Part shown: in pieces, positions 44,590 through 53,914 of the stretch
How the letters are laid out: every line of letters starts with the position of its first letter
Position numbering within the stretch: position 1 is the stretch's first letter
NCBI RefSeq assembly: GCF_000425205.1
Contig: NZ_AULI01000001.1
Span: forward strand, 124,001-188,000
Direction: 5' to 3'
Origin: Pontibacillus halophilus JSM 076056 = DSM 19796
GTDB taxonomy: Bacteria > Bacillota > Bacilli > Bacillales > BH030062
DNA: 64,000 nt
Notes under the pieces: model-generated
The model's input: the letters and a program-made list of their open reading frames with translations, nothing else
The model's database searches: none
Told to the model about the DNA's origin: nothing
Made by a program: the position numbers and the translations under genes

Positions 44590-47500
44590 TTAGTTCCCTC
44601 CATAATTAGGGATTTCATAAATTTCAGTCGTGACATCAAGTATTTTATAGTAGTCTGCTAGATAACCTCTTGCTTGCTTAGAAGCCCAACCAATATCTGT
44701 TGCATAGTGATGATAACCTTTATAAAGTGAATAGGAAGTTGGATTCCATTTCATTTCATATAGAGTGTCCTGTTTAAAGGTTGAGTTATGGATATACGTT
44801 TCACCAATGAATTTAGCTCCACCAATAATTGCAGCTTCTGGAGTGAACCAACCTTCTTCATAAGCTTTCCTAGATCCGCACTCTAGTGCACAACTATCAT
44901 AGGCACCAATCCCATATGCATTGTATACGGTACGTCCATTATACGTAGCATTGCCGTTCATAAGAGTGGCAGTACCAGAGCCAGTTTCATGAATAGCGTG
45001 TGCAATGAGGTAAATCTCATTTACAGAATAGGTTTGTGCAGCTTCAATGAATGCACTCGCTGTACCTTCTAATGTACCTGCCCCATCTAGAATCTTCTGA
45101 TTTACTTCATTTGCGCTAATGCCAGCACTTTGGGACAAGGACAAGAATTGATATTTACCATCATTATCCATAAAGTTTTCTGGGTTCAAGTAGTAGGCTA
45201 CATCTTCTTTGTTCGCGTTAACAAACGGGCGGTAGAAAGCACTATAGCTTCCTGAACTGTTCTTCTTCCATGTCTTGCGGAAATCAATTTGATACCAGGT
45301 ATCCCCGCTATCATTCGTTACAGAACGTAAGATCTTAACCTTCTCTCCTCCTTCAAGGGAAGGAGCATAGTGGTTCAACTTCCAGTAATCTGTAGACGGT
45401 CCACCACGGACGTTCCAATTTGAGCCTACAACGATTCCATGTAGCTGGCCCTTCTCTATAAATGTGCTTTGACCGCCGTTAAACGCACTTCCATGAACAT
45501 AAGCGTTGTAATAGGTCATATCATACTGTGGAGTTGCCCCCATCGTGTACTCTAGCATTTCGTTAAATGTCTGATCATATTGTGTTTCAATTTCAGTTGT
45601 CGTGCTTTCAACGCCACCACTATAAATGTAGCCATCACGACCTCCAAATTGGATCTTATACCAGCTTGAACCGATTTTACCGATTACAGGGTAAACTTGG
45701 TTCGGAGCGATTTGCCCAAAAGGAACAAGTGACCCTGAAGTATTGTCATAGACCGTAACATTCATTGTAGTAATAATATTGGAAATATCTTCATCAGAGC
45801 TGTTGCTTCTATTTTGGATGTTGATAGAATCCAATGGTCTCGTGCTGTCCTCGCTCACGTAACCAATCACATTACCGAATTTAATTCCAACGGCATTTCC
45901 TTTAAGTTCGTGAATAATGTAACTTTGACCATCCTCTAAATGTCCCATGATTGAGCCATCCATGGTCGAGTTACTAAACACTTGAGCTTTCGGCTCTAGT
46001 GCTTCCACGTACTTGTCACTGCTTGTGAATGCTTTCTTAACAGCAGGTGAATAGACATATCCTGTACGGCCGCCAATCATCACTTTCAGCCATGAACCAA
46101 CTTCTCTTACATAGCTAAACTCCTGCGAAGCAGAAATAGAAGCGAACGGTAGTAGGCTTCCTGTGCTGTTATCATAGACGGTTAGATTCGAAAGTGCTTC
46201 ACCTTTCAGGGCATGATGAAGCTGTTCAGACCAGTTATCTGCTCCGCTCTTACCAGAAGGTATAAGCTGGTCTGTACGCACATATCCGTAGCTGCCTTCA
46301 AACCGGATCTTTACCCAGCCCAGATCTTCGCTAGTACTTTCAATCTTAAACACTTCACCTTCATACAACGTCCCCATTTGAGTAGCTTTGTCTGATTGAG
46401 ATATGTAGACAGGAGCTTTCTCATTAAATACTTCAAAGTGAGTGTCCGTGGAACGAATATTTTCTTTCACGGCTGGAGCATAAACAAATCCTTCTCTTCC
46501 GCCTATAAGAACTTTCAGCCAAGCTCCTGAACGACTTACATAGCGGAACTCTTCACCTTTCGAGATACTAGCAAAGTGAACAAGCTTTCCTGAAGAATTA
46601 TCATATACTGTTAAATTAGAAATGGCTTCCCCTCCGAAAGACTGTTTTGTTTCATTTGACCAGTTTGCGGCCGCCTCTTTCGAAGAAGGAATTAAATCGT
46701 TTAGTAGAACGTATCCAGTTCTATTCTGAAACTGAATTTCCGCCCAACCTTCAGATTTATTAACGTTTAACACTTTAAACGTTTCGCCTTTAAACAATTT
46801 ACCACTTACTTGATTGCTAAATGACTTTGAAGGATACACATTCGTTGTGTCGGCAATTACTTCTACGTAATTTGTCGTAGATGTGAATGGCTCAACTACA
46901 GCCGGCTTGTACACATATCCTTTACGTCCTGCTACCATCACCTCAAGCCATGCACCCATCTCTCTAATGTAAGTAAATTCCTTACCTTTTGGAAGAGAAG
47001 CAAATGGTACTAAGCTACCTGAGCTATTATCGTAAATGGTAAGCTTTAACTTAGAATGCGCTACCTTATCTCCAGTATTATTACTCCAATTTTTCACAGA
47101 ACCTGATTGCGCTACTTCAACGGAAGCAGTTGGGATGTAACCGATATCTCCGCCAATTTCAATCTTCATCCAATCTGAACTCGGCTCGATGTTCACTAAT
47201 TTGAATAGTTCGTTTGCATATAGTGAACCCAAGGGCAGAGAAGTACTTGAAGGTTCCTGTCGAACAGTGATTCCTTCCTTCAGTACTTTGAAGTAGTTAC
47301 TCTCAGCAGTAAAGCTCTCTTTCACTGCTGGCGCATACACAAATCCCTTACGACTAGCAACATTGACCTCATACCAACTTCCTGAATAAAGATCGTATTG
47401 AATCGTTTGACCTTTTTCAATTGTGGCAAAGTGCTTTAACGTCCCCCCGCTATTGTCGTATACGGAAAGTGTAGATGTTGATGTACCCGATTTAATTGTT

Positions 47501-48540
47501 GAGAATCCACTAGATACCCAGTTCGGCACTGATGAGGAATTGGAATTAACTAGTGAAGACTGCTGTACAAATCCTTCTTGCCCTGCAAATTCCACCTGAA
47601 TAAACCCATTATTCGTCCCTAGCTTTTTAAGCTTTTGGCCTTCGTTCACCCTACCAATCTTCACTGATGAAGTTGAGGGTTGTGTATACACCGTTGCAAC
47701 ACTTCCTACTACCTCATAATAGTCTGTGCTCGCAGGAGCAATAGATTGTGTGGTGAAAGCTCTTGCTGATGCTGGTGCACTTTGGGATGCTTCACTTTCA
47801 TTTGCCTCGGGCTCTTTCACTGATTCTTCCTTTAAAGGCTGTACTTCAGTCTCTTGCTGTCCTTGCTCATCGTCTACATTTAATTCTGAGTCAGGCTGAC
47901 GAGACATATGTTCTTCCGACTTCTCTAATTGGTTCGGCTGCTGTTCTTCTGCAGCTTCTGTAGTTTGTTGTTTCGTCGTTTGCTGTGATTGATTGTGCGA
48001 TATATAGTACGTTAAATCTGCCAAGTATACTAGAATTGTAGATTCATTGATTCGTTGATATTTAGTAACAGCTACGTCTTCATGTAAAGAACCAACTTCC
48101 TTAGATTTCATCTCATCTAAGAAAATCGAGGTTGACTGTTTCAAATCAATAGTTTCATCGCTTGAGATGTCGGGAATGTTTAAAAGCGTTGTCTCTTTTA
48201 ACACCTTTTCCATCTCTGATGTGAGTTTTACATAAGCATCCTCACCTAAAAATGAAAAGGAGATTCTTTCGGTTTGCTGATTGAGGTCTCCTTTTACTAC
48301 TGCTCCACTCGTTAATTCTACCAGTTCAACGTCATCATGAGTACGGAATACAGAGGTCGTTTGCTGTAACTCAACCTCTACCATCGTCTCTTTTTCCTGT
48401 CCAGACTCTTCCCCAAATACCGTATAAGGGGAGTAGACCATTTGGGCTACTACTAAAATCATGACAAGGAAAACAGCTACTCTCTTTTTATGGCTCCCTA
48501 TCACCCGCTTACCACCTTTCAATTTTTTGTGTGCATCCAT
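44590..48540 (-). CDS. Secreted multi-SH3 peptidoglycan glucosaminidase (GH73)
   Basis: 1316-residue exported autolysin. Signal/anchor at about 10-38; an E/Q-rich low-complexity region (about 190-260); then some ten bacterial-SH3-like repeats alternating in two types, one marked by VYDNSSGSL...GYVYKPAV (five copies) and one by a KVLxxG...GYI turn; the C-terminal about 220 residues form a GH73 mannosyl-glycoprotein endo-N-acetylglucosaminidase-like domain with the catalytic-Glu segment IAHAIHETGSG. It should cut glycan strands of the wall. The ATG at 48540 fits the AGGAAG site 9 nt upstream; GTG 48546 is too close. Shares its repeats with the M14 protein at 58-61 kb. Confidence 0.88.
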   Translation of the reverse strand: MDAHKKLKGGKRVIGSHKKRVAVFLVMILVVAQMVYSPYTVFGEESGQEKETMVEVELQQTTSVFRTHDDVELVELTSGAVVKGDLNQQTERISFSFLGEDAYVKLTSEMEKVLKETTLLNIPDISSDETIDLKQSTSIFLDEMKSKEVGSLHEDVAVTKYQRINESTILVYLADLTYYISHNQSQQTTKQQTTEAAEEQQPNQLEKSEEHMSRQPDSELNVDDEQGQQETEVQPLKEESVKEPEANESEASQSAPASARAFTTQSIAPASTDYYEVVGSVATVYTQPSTSSVKIGRVNEGQKLKKLGTNNGFIQVEFAGQEGFVQQSSLVNSNSSSVPNWVSSGFSTIKSGTSTSTLSVYDNSGGTLKHFATIEKGQTIQYDLYSGSWYEVNVASRKGFVYAPAVKESFTAESNYFKVLKEGITVRQEPSSTSLPLGSLYANELFKLVNIEPSSDWMKIEIGGDIGYIPTASVEVAQSGSVKNWSNNTGDKVAHSKLKLTIYDNSSGSLVPFASLPKGKEFTYIREMGAWLEVMVAGRKGYVYKPAVVEPFTSTTNYVEVIADTTNVYPSKSFSNQVSGKLFKGETFKVLNVNKSEGWAEIQFQNRTGYVLLNDLIPSSKEAAANWSNETKQSFGGEAISNLTVYDNSSGKLVHFASISKGEEFRYVSRSGAWLKVLIGGREGFVYAPAVKENIRSTDTHFEVFNEKAPVYISQSDKATQMGTLYEGEVFKIESTSEDLGWVKIRFEGSYGYVRTDQLIPSGKSGADNWSEQLHHALKGEALSNLTVYDNSTGSLLPFASISASQEFSYVREVGSWLKVMIGGRTGYVYSPAVKKAFTSSDKYVEALEPKAQVFSNSTMDGSIMGHLEDGQSYIIHELKGNAVGIKFGNVIGYVSEDSTRPLDSINIQNRSNSSDEDISNIITTMNVTVYDNTSGSLVPFGQIAPNQVYPVIGKIGSSWYKIQFGGRDGYIYSGGVESTTTEIETQYDQTFNEMLEYTMGATPQYDMTYYNAYVHGSAFNGGQSTFIEKGQLHGIVVGSNWNVRGGPSTDYWKLNHYAPSLEGGEKVKILRSVTNDSGDTWYQIDFRKTWKKNSSGSYSAFYRPFVNANKEDVAYYLNPENFMDNDGKYQFLSLSQSAGISANEVNQKILDGAGTLEGTASAFIEAAQTYSVNEIYLIAHAIHETGSGTATLMNGNATYNGRTVYNAYGIGAYDSCALECGSRKAYEEGWFTPEAAIIGGAKFIGETYIHNSTFKQDTLYEMKWNPTSYSLYKGYHHYATDIGWASKQARGYLADYYKILDVTTEIYEIPNYGGN

Positions 48541-48555
48541 CTCCACACTCTTCCT

Positions 48556-48584
48556 ATTTTAGCAAGGAACTTCTAATAGTTGAA
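48556..48584 (-). promoter_or_regulatory. Candidate promoter of the GH73 gene
   Basis: On the minus strand TTCAAC (48579-48584) and TAAAAT (48556-48561) are separated by 17 bp, close to the start codon. Confidence 0.4.
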
Positions 48585-48739
48585 CAACAAATTACCCAAA
48601 ATCATGACAATAGTTGTAAAATTTTGTTGAGTTTACATAAAAAACAAAGTTTCTTTACATTCCATTTATCTCATAGAGCGTCACTCTTCAACAAAATGAA
48701 TCAAGCCTCTTCTGCATTCTACATAATTCGGCAATTGAA

Positions 48740-48770
48740 AAGCCTGTCGAATACATTGTTCGACAGGCTT
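48740..48770 (-). terminator. Terminator of the MurJ-CapK-WecC-WecG unit
   Basis: Perfect stem AAGCCTGTCGA / TCGACAGGCTT, 11 nt after the WecG/TagA-type gene. Confidence 0.85.
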
Positions 48771-48780
48771 CCTCTGTTCG

Positions 48781-49488
48781 CTATTTTCTTAATACCTTCA
48801 ACAGGAATAACGGTAGTTTCATTTGCCTTTTAATCCGCCATGGCTCTCGGATTAAGCGGTAAAACCATTCGAGTCCTAGCTTTCTGAATAATTTAGGAGC
48901 TCGTTTCACACGACCTGAAATAACATCAAAAGAGCCGCCTACACCTTGAAACACGTTTACATCAAGGTTCTTCATGTTCTCAACAATCCAATATTCCTGA
49001 GCAGGACTTCCCAATGCAACAAACAGGATATCCGGCTTTGCCTCATTAATGGTACGGACGATTCGATCTTGATCCTTCTCGTAACCGTCTAATACACCCG
49101 AAATTTTCAAAGAAGGGAAACGTTTTACTAGATTTTCACTAGCCATATCGGCTACACCAGGCTTTGCACCGTATAGGAATATAGAATTCCCTTCTATTTC
49201 AGCTTGTTCACAAAGGGCAAGAAACATATCAATCCCTGTGACTCGTTCTTTTATCTTCCCGCCCTTTAGTCTAGAAGCAAGTACGGCCCCTACTCCATCT
49301 GGAATTTGGTACGTTGCTTCGTTCAACAAATTCATAAGGTTAGGGTCTTCTTGTGCTTTTAATATTTTCTCTGGATTTATGGCTACAATAAATGACTGTT
49401 GATTCGTTTTAATATCGTTAGATAAGTTACGAACCAATTCATCATAGCTGTAGCTGCTTACGTCGACACCTAGGAAGTTCTCTTTCAT
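48781..49488 (-). CDS. WecG/TagA/CpsF-family glycosyltransferase
   Basis: 235-residue enzyme that adds the second sugar (commonly ManNAc or ManNAcA) to undecaprenyl-PP-GlcNAc. D64 in IPDGVG matches the catalytic Asp of TagA; ALGSPAQEYWI and GVGGSFDVISGRVKRAP are family signatures; the basic Arg/Lys-rich C-terminal tail is the membrane-binding appendage. It starts 3 nt after the stop of the UDP-ManNAc dehydrogenase gene, which suggests the added residue is ManNAcA (WecG-like) rather than ManNAc. TagO at 43-44 kb would supply the acceptor. Confidence 0.88.
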   Translation of the reverse strand: MKENFLGVDVSSYSYDELVRNLSNDIKTNQQSFIVAINPEKILKAQEDPNLMNLLNEATYQIPDGVGAVLASRLKGGKIKERVTGIDMFLALCEQAEIEGNSIFLYGAKPGVADMASENLVKRFPSLKISGVLDGYEKDQDRIVRTINEAKPDILFVALGSPAQEYWIVENMKNLDVNVFQGVGGSFDVISGRVKRAPKLFRKLGLEWFYRLIREPWRIKRQMKLPLFLLKVLRK

Positions 49489-49491
49489 CGC

Positions 49492-50778
49492 CTAGTCAGC
49501 TCTTTCAATCTTTGTATCACCAAGACGTTTTACTGTAAAGCCAGCACGTTCCCACTTCTCAAGCTCCAATGCGTTTTTCGTATCGTAAATGATGTTCGTA
49601 CGCATTTCTTCAGCAAGTTCACTAGGCTCCATATTCTTAAACACATCATGGTCTGTTAGGATAACAAGAATATCCGCACCACGGATTGCCTCTTCACGAT
49701 TGTCCGTTTGGTTTCTTAAAGTCAGCTCTTTAATATGGGGGTCGTATGCCGTATATTCAATACCCTTACTCGCTAATCGTTTAATTACTTCAAGCGATGG
49801 GCTTTCACGTTGGTCATCAATATTTGCTTTGAATGAAAGACCGAAGAGCGCTACTTTCCCTTTATCAATATCTTCTTCTTTTAAGAACTCTTCAATTTTA
49901 TCCGCTGTATACATAGGCATGAAATCGTTCGTATTTCTGGACAATTGAATGATTTTAGACAGGTTCGGCTCAAGCTCTGCAAGGAACCATGGGTCAACAG
50001 CAATACAATGGCCTCCAACACCAGGGCCAGGAGTGTGGATATTAACCCTTGGGTGATAGTTCGCTAATTGAATGGCCTCCCAGGCATTCACACCAATCTG
50101 CTCACTAATCATGGCAAGTTCGTTTGCAAAGGCGATATTCACATCACGGTACGTGTTCTCAATAACCTTCACCATTTCAGCAGTTGTAGCGTCAGTAAGG
50201 TGAATCGTGCCCTTTACAAATACTTCGTACAGTTCTTTAGTAAGCTGTGATGATTTGTCATTGATTCCGCCAACAATACGATCGTTATCAACTAATTCTT
50301 GGAACACTTTACCTGGAATCACACGCTCTGGTGAATGTGATACAAAGAGTTCTTCACCAATAATTAAGTTCGACTCTTTAAGGATCGGCAACATTACATC
50401 CTCAACCGTACGTGGTGGTACAGTTGATTCAAGAATGACTAGGTCGCCTTTCTTTACGAAAGGAACAATCGCTTTCGTTGCTTGTTGAACGTACTCTAAG
50501 TTAGCAGTCTTATCTTCACGAATTGGTGATGGAACGGCGATAATGAAAACATCTGCTTCAGCAGGCTCTGTAGAGGCAACAAGCTTTCCACTTTCCACTG
50601 CTTCACCTAAACGCTCTTCTAACCCATTTTCTTCGATGTGTAGCTGTTTATTGTTAATCATATCAACGGCTCTTGTATTAACATCAACACCTCTTACATC
50701 ATGGCCATTAATTGCAAACATAACAGAAGTAGGAAGGCCAATGTATCCTAGACCAACGACGCAAATAGACTTTTTCAT
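49492..50778 (-). CDS. wecC: UDP-N-acetyl-D-mannosamine dehydrogenase-like enzyme
   Basis: Nucleotide-sugar dehydrogenase producing a UDP-uronic acid, likely UDP-ManNAcA. With start at 50778 (AAGGAG upstream) it has 428 residues: Rossmann motif VVGLGYIGLPT, catalytic C258 in GGHCIAVDPWF, and FSFKAN-type C-terminal segment (GLSFKANIDDQRESPS). The VxGxHCI form distinguishes it from the Ugd type at 25 kb (GGSCFPKD). An in-frame ATG at 50838 lacks a clear ribosome site. No UDP-GlcNAc 2-epimerase gene is in the window, though the pathway would need one. Confidence 0.85.
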   Translation of the reverse strand: MKKSICVVGLGYIGLPTSVMFAINGHDVRGVDVNTRAVDMINNKQLHIEENGLEERLGEAVESGKLVASTEPAEADVFIIAVPSPIREDKTANLEYVQQATKAIVPFVKKGDLVILESTVPPRTVEDVMLPILKESNLIIGEELFVSHSPERVIPGKVFQELVDNDRIVGGINDKSSQLTKELYEVFVKGTIHLTDATTAEMVKVIENTYRDVNIAFANELAMISEQIGVNAWEAIQLANYHPRVNIHTPGPGVGGHCIAVDPWFLAELEPNLSKIIQLSRNTNDFMPMYTADKIEEFLKEEDIDKGKVALFGLSFKANIDDQRESPSLEVIKRLASKGIEYTAYDPHIKELTLRNQTDNREEAIRGADILVILTDHDVFKNMEPSELAEEMRTNIIYDTKNALELEKWERAGFTVKRLGDTKIERAD

Positions 50779-50837
50779 AAGTGTTTTGACTCCTTTTTCT
50801 CCATTACTCATCCGTAATCGTGATGTGGGAATGATCA

Positions 50838-52175
50838 TTACTGTTCTTGCGATACTTTGTTAATGACAAATTTATGTTTTCCGCCTTTCGTTTTTTCGAA
50901 GGCATCCGTGAATTCAATTGCAACCTCTGATAGTTGAGCTTTTTCTAAAATATGTTTCCGTAATTCTTCTGACCTAACTTTAAAAGAACTGTCGTTTATT
51001 TTCAAGCGAACGGTTACGGAGCCTGCTACTTCTTGTATAACTTGGAATTGGTCGACTTCATCGTATCTACGGAATGTCGTTGAGAAGAAACCACCATGGA
51101 CTTTCCCATATTGAGATGTGAAGATGAATTCTTGTTGGCGTCCTTTAATGTGTGTCAGGCGAATCAATCCTCGCCCGCATGGACATGGTTCTTTCGTTAC
51201 TGCACCGTAATCTCCTACTTCATAACGGATAAATGGCATCGCATAGTTCGATAGGTCCGTTAAAAGAATTCGACCTTCTTCACCATCTGGTACAATGTTA
51301 CCTTCCTCGTCTACAATCTCTACTATACAACGCTCCATGTTGATGTGGAGACCATTTTGCTCTTTGCATTCAAATGCTGTTACGCCGCCATCATTTGCTC
51401 CGTACTGGTCATACACCTTACACTGGAAAGCTTCTTCAATAGCTTGGCGGTAACGGGGTAACAGAACTTCTGAAGTGGTAATGACTGCCTTCAGGTCCAC
51501 ATCTAGCTTGTTCTCCATAATATAGTTGGCCAATTCATAGGCTGCGGAAGAATAAGCATACATATATTGAACGTTCTTGGACTTCAATTGCTCCACGTAT
51601 TCTTTCATCTTATCTTGTGACATATCATAAGAAGAAAATGGAATCCAATTGTTTAAATAATAATAAAATTGTCGCTTATAATCAAATCCCGAGAGTAGCG
51701 AGCCACCTGCTAATACAGCCATCTTATCCCCAGGAGTATATCCTGCAACATTCCAACCTCTCCAAATATTTGCCCACATCATTGAATGTGAAACCTTGGG
51801 AAGGTAATAACGTAACGGCTCTCCTGTCGACCCCCCAGTTCGCTTTTCCGCCGGTGAATACCGTTCCATATCTGCTGAATGGAGGTCTTCTTTATGTTCT
51901 TTTATTAACTCTTTATTTAACAGTGGAAACTTGGCTAAATCCTCAAGCTTCGTAATTGCGTCAGGAGAGAGTCCTCTCTCTTCCATAACCTTTCGGAAGT
52001 AAGGCACATTCTTATAGCCGTGCTCCAATAAATTCTTTAATTTATCTAACTGATCTCGCTCAAGGTCTTCCCTCTTTTCCCATTGATGACTACTTTCTTC
52101 CTTATATAATTGAAGCGCATTGGTCTTTCTAATCTTTTCCATCAAGCTAACTTTGCCTTTGTTAATAAGCTTCAC
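50838..52175 (-). CDS. CapK / phenylacetate-CoA-ligase-like adenylating enzyme
   Basis: 445-residue member of the AMP-forming ligase family often called CapK in capsule clusters. The P-loop-like TGGSTGEPLRYY (about 113-124), YDQYGANDGG near 245 and the DLSNYAMPFIRYEVGDYG motif mark the ANL/PaaK fold; CPCGRG near 335 is typical of this branch. GTG start at 52175, AAAGG 10 nt upstream; ATG 52142 is possible. In a polysaccharide operon it may activate an acyl group for glycan decoration, but no CoA-ligase substrate is known. Placed between the flippase and wecC. Confidence 0.8.
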   Translation of the reverse strand: MKLINKGKVSLMEKIRKTNALQLYKEESSHQWEKREDLERDQLDKLKNLLEHGYKNVPYFRKVMEERGLSPDAITKLEDLAKFPLLNKELIKEHKEDLHSADMERYSPAEKRTGGSTGEPLRYYLPKVSHSMMWANIWRGWNVAGYTPGDKMAVLAGGSLLSGFDYKRQFYYYLNNWIPFSSYDMSQDKMKEYVEQLKSKNVQYMYAYSSAAYELANYIMENKLDVDLKAVITTSEVLLPRYRQAIEEAFQCKVYDQYGANDGGVTAFECKEQNGLHINMERCIVEIVDEEGNIVPDGEEGRILLTDLSNYAMPFIRYEVGDYGAVTKEPCPCGRGLIRLTHIKGRQQEFIFTSQYGKVHGGFFSTTFRRYDEVDQFQVIQEVAGSVTVRLKINDSSFKVRSEELRKHILEKAQLSEVAIEFTDAFEKTKGGKHKFVINKVSQEQ

Positions 52176-52192
52176 GGCATTTCAACCTTTCT

Positions 52193-53734
52193 TTATTTCT
52201 TCACTTTTTTAATACCCATGTTAACGAGCGTTATAAATTGTTGAACACGTAGGCTGTAAGCGGTAATTGCGAATAGTAGGAACACAACAGCAGTTAATAT
52301 ACTTAGCTGAACGAGGGTGCTATCCATCTCAGAAACACCTACATTGTAAACCCATTGAGCCAATCCAAACGGGACAGCGAACAACAGGGCAAGTTTCAAT
52401 AGGTCTATGAAATAAGCAGAGGACTGCTTCTTATCTAACGTTGACTTCTTATTAAGAACCGTAAGTAAAATTAGTAACTGCAGCATAAATGAGATAGAAG
52501 TACCAAGAGCGACACCCGTGTGGCCCATTATTTGGGAAAGGGAATAGCTTATGATAATATTTGTAATTACTGCAACTATGCTCGTGTACATAACTACTTT
52601 AGATTGCTTCAATGCTAGGAAAGAACGCACGATAAATTCCCTTAAAGCAATGAAGACTAACCCAATCGAGTAATAAAAGAACGCTGAACTTGTCATGAAT
52701 GTATCGTTTGCATCAAATACACCGCGCTTAAAAATGAATTCAATTAATGGATAAGATCCGATAATCATAACAACCATAAATGGAATTGTTGCAACGGCAA
52801 TAGTCATAAACCCTTTCCAAAAAAGTTTGAAAAATCGGTCCATGTTCTCTTGAGCAGCTTCTACTAAATTCGGATAAAATACTGTGATTAGGGACATTAA
52901 CAAGACGCTAAGAGGTAAATACATAAGCTTCATTGCGTAGTTTAACGCAGATATGCTTCCCTCTTCCAACCCTGAAGCAATGACCCGGTTAAAAACCTCC
53001 ATAAATTGGAATGTGATTCCGGAGATTATGACGGGAAAGAACATGTATATAGAATCTTTAATATATTGTTTGTGTTTCTTGAAGTTTGTGTTTAATTTTA
53101 CATTGTAAGGTCTGAGGCTTGGATACTGAACTAAGAACTGGGCAATTCCCCCTACTAACGTTCCGATTGTTACTCCATAAATCCCGTAGAAATTCGTAAG
53201 GAGTATGATAGACAGAATAATGACTAAGTTGTTAGCTAATGGGACCGCTGCAGGGCTAAAGAATTTCTTATTTGCATTAAGAATCCCCTTCGCAATACTC
53301 GTTAGTACAAGGAAAACTGCGACAGGTAACATAATTCTCGTCAGCTTGACACCCAATTCGATATACTCCGGATGGTCTGTAAAGCCAGGTGCTATCAATC
53401 GAAAGAGTTGCGGAGTAAATAGGAAGCTGACTGTAGTGAGTACAAGAGTAATCAAAATGAACAACATGCTTAAGGCGCCCACTTGTTCATTCGCTAACTG
53501 TTTATCGCGATTCCTCGCTTCGATATACAACGGAATCATCCCTGTTGTAATGGCCATCCCAACTGCGGCGAACAGGATATTCGGGATGACAGAAGCCACA
53601 TAGAAAACGTCAGCCTCATAAGAAGTACCAAAATAGGCAGCCATGAAGGTTTCACGACCAAACCCTAATAGCTTACCCAGTATGGTTATTAGGGTAATAA
53701 TACCTACAGATTTCAAAAATCCTCGTTGTTTCAT
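52193..53734 (-). CDS. MurJ/MviN-type lipid flippase
   Basis: 513-residue, about 14-helix protein of the MOP superfamily; begins GIITLITILGKLLGFGRETFMAAYFG, the MviN/MurJ hallmark. In this operon it probably flips the lipid-linked surface glycan, although lipid II transport cannot be excluded. First gene of the minus-strand glycan unit, 18 nt before capK. Divergent from the O-antigen-ligase-like gene. Confidence 0.88.
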   Translation of the reverse strand: MKQRGFLKSVGIITLITILGKLLGFGRETFMAAYFGTSYEADVFYVASVIPNILFAAVGMAITTGMIPLYIEARNRDKQLANEQVGALSMLFILITLVLTTVSFLFTPQLFRLIAPGFTDHPEYIELGVKLTRIMLPVAVFLVLTSIAKGILNANKKFFSPAAVPLANNLVIILSIILLTNFYGIYGVTIGTLVGGIAQFLVQYPSLRPYNVKLNTNFKKHKQYIKDSIYMFFPVIISGITFQFMEVFNRVIASGLEEGSISALNYAMKLMYLPLSVLLMSLITVFYPNLVEAAQENMDRFFKLFWKGFMTIAVATIPFMVVMIIGSYPLIEFIFKRGVFDANDTFMTSSAFFYYSIGLVFIALREFIVRSFLALKQSKVVMYTSIVAVITNIIISYSLSQIMGHTGVALGTSISFMLQLLILLTVLNKKSTLDKKQSSAYFIDLLKLALLFAVPFGLAQWVYNVGVSEMDSTLVQLSILTAVVFLLFAITAYSLRVQQFITLVNMGIKKVKK

Positions 53735-53839
53735 TTGTTTTTCTCCCTTAATAAAAAAACTCTCCTATAATGTAGGCTTGAATCATACCAATTATCGACA
53801 ACGCTTTATTATATATCAATTGGTTCATTTAGCCAATTA

Positions 53840-53868
53840 TAGACACGTCATAGGTTATAGTTTATACT
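53840..53868 (+). promoter_or_regulatory. Sigma-A promoter of the ligase-epimerase-GT4 unit
   Basis: TAGACA (53840-53845) and TATACT (53863-53868) with a 17-bp spacer, 46 nt before the start. Confidence 0.6.
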
Positions 53869-53914
53869 TCAATATGGTAATTTAAATCAACTATACATAC
53901 AATGGGAGGTTACC

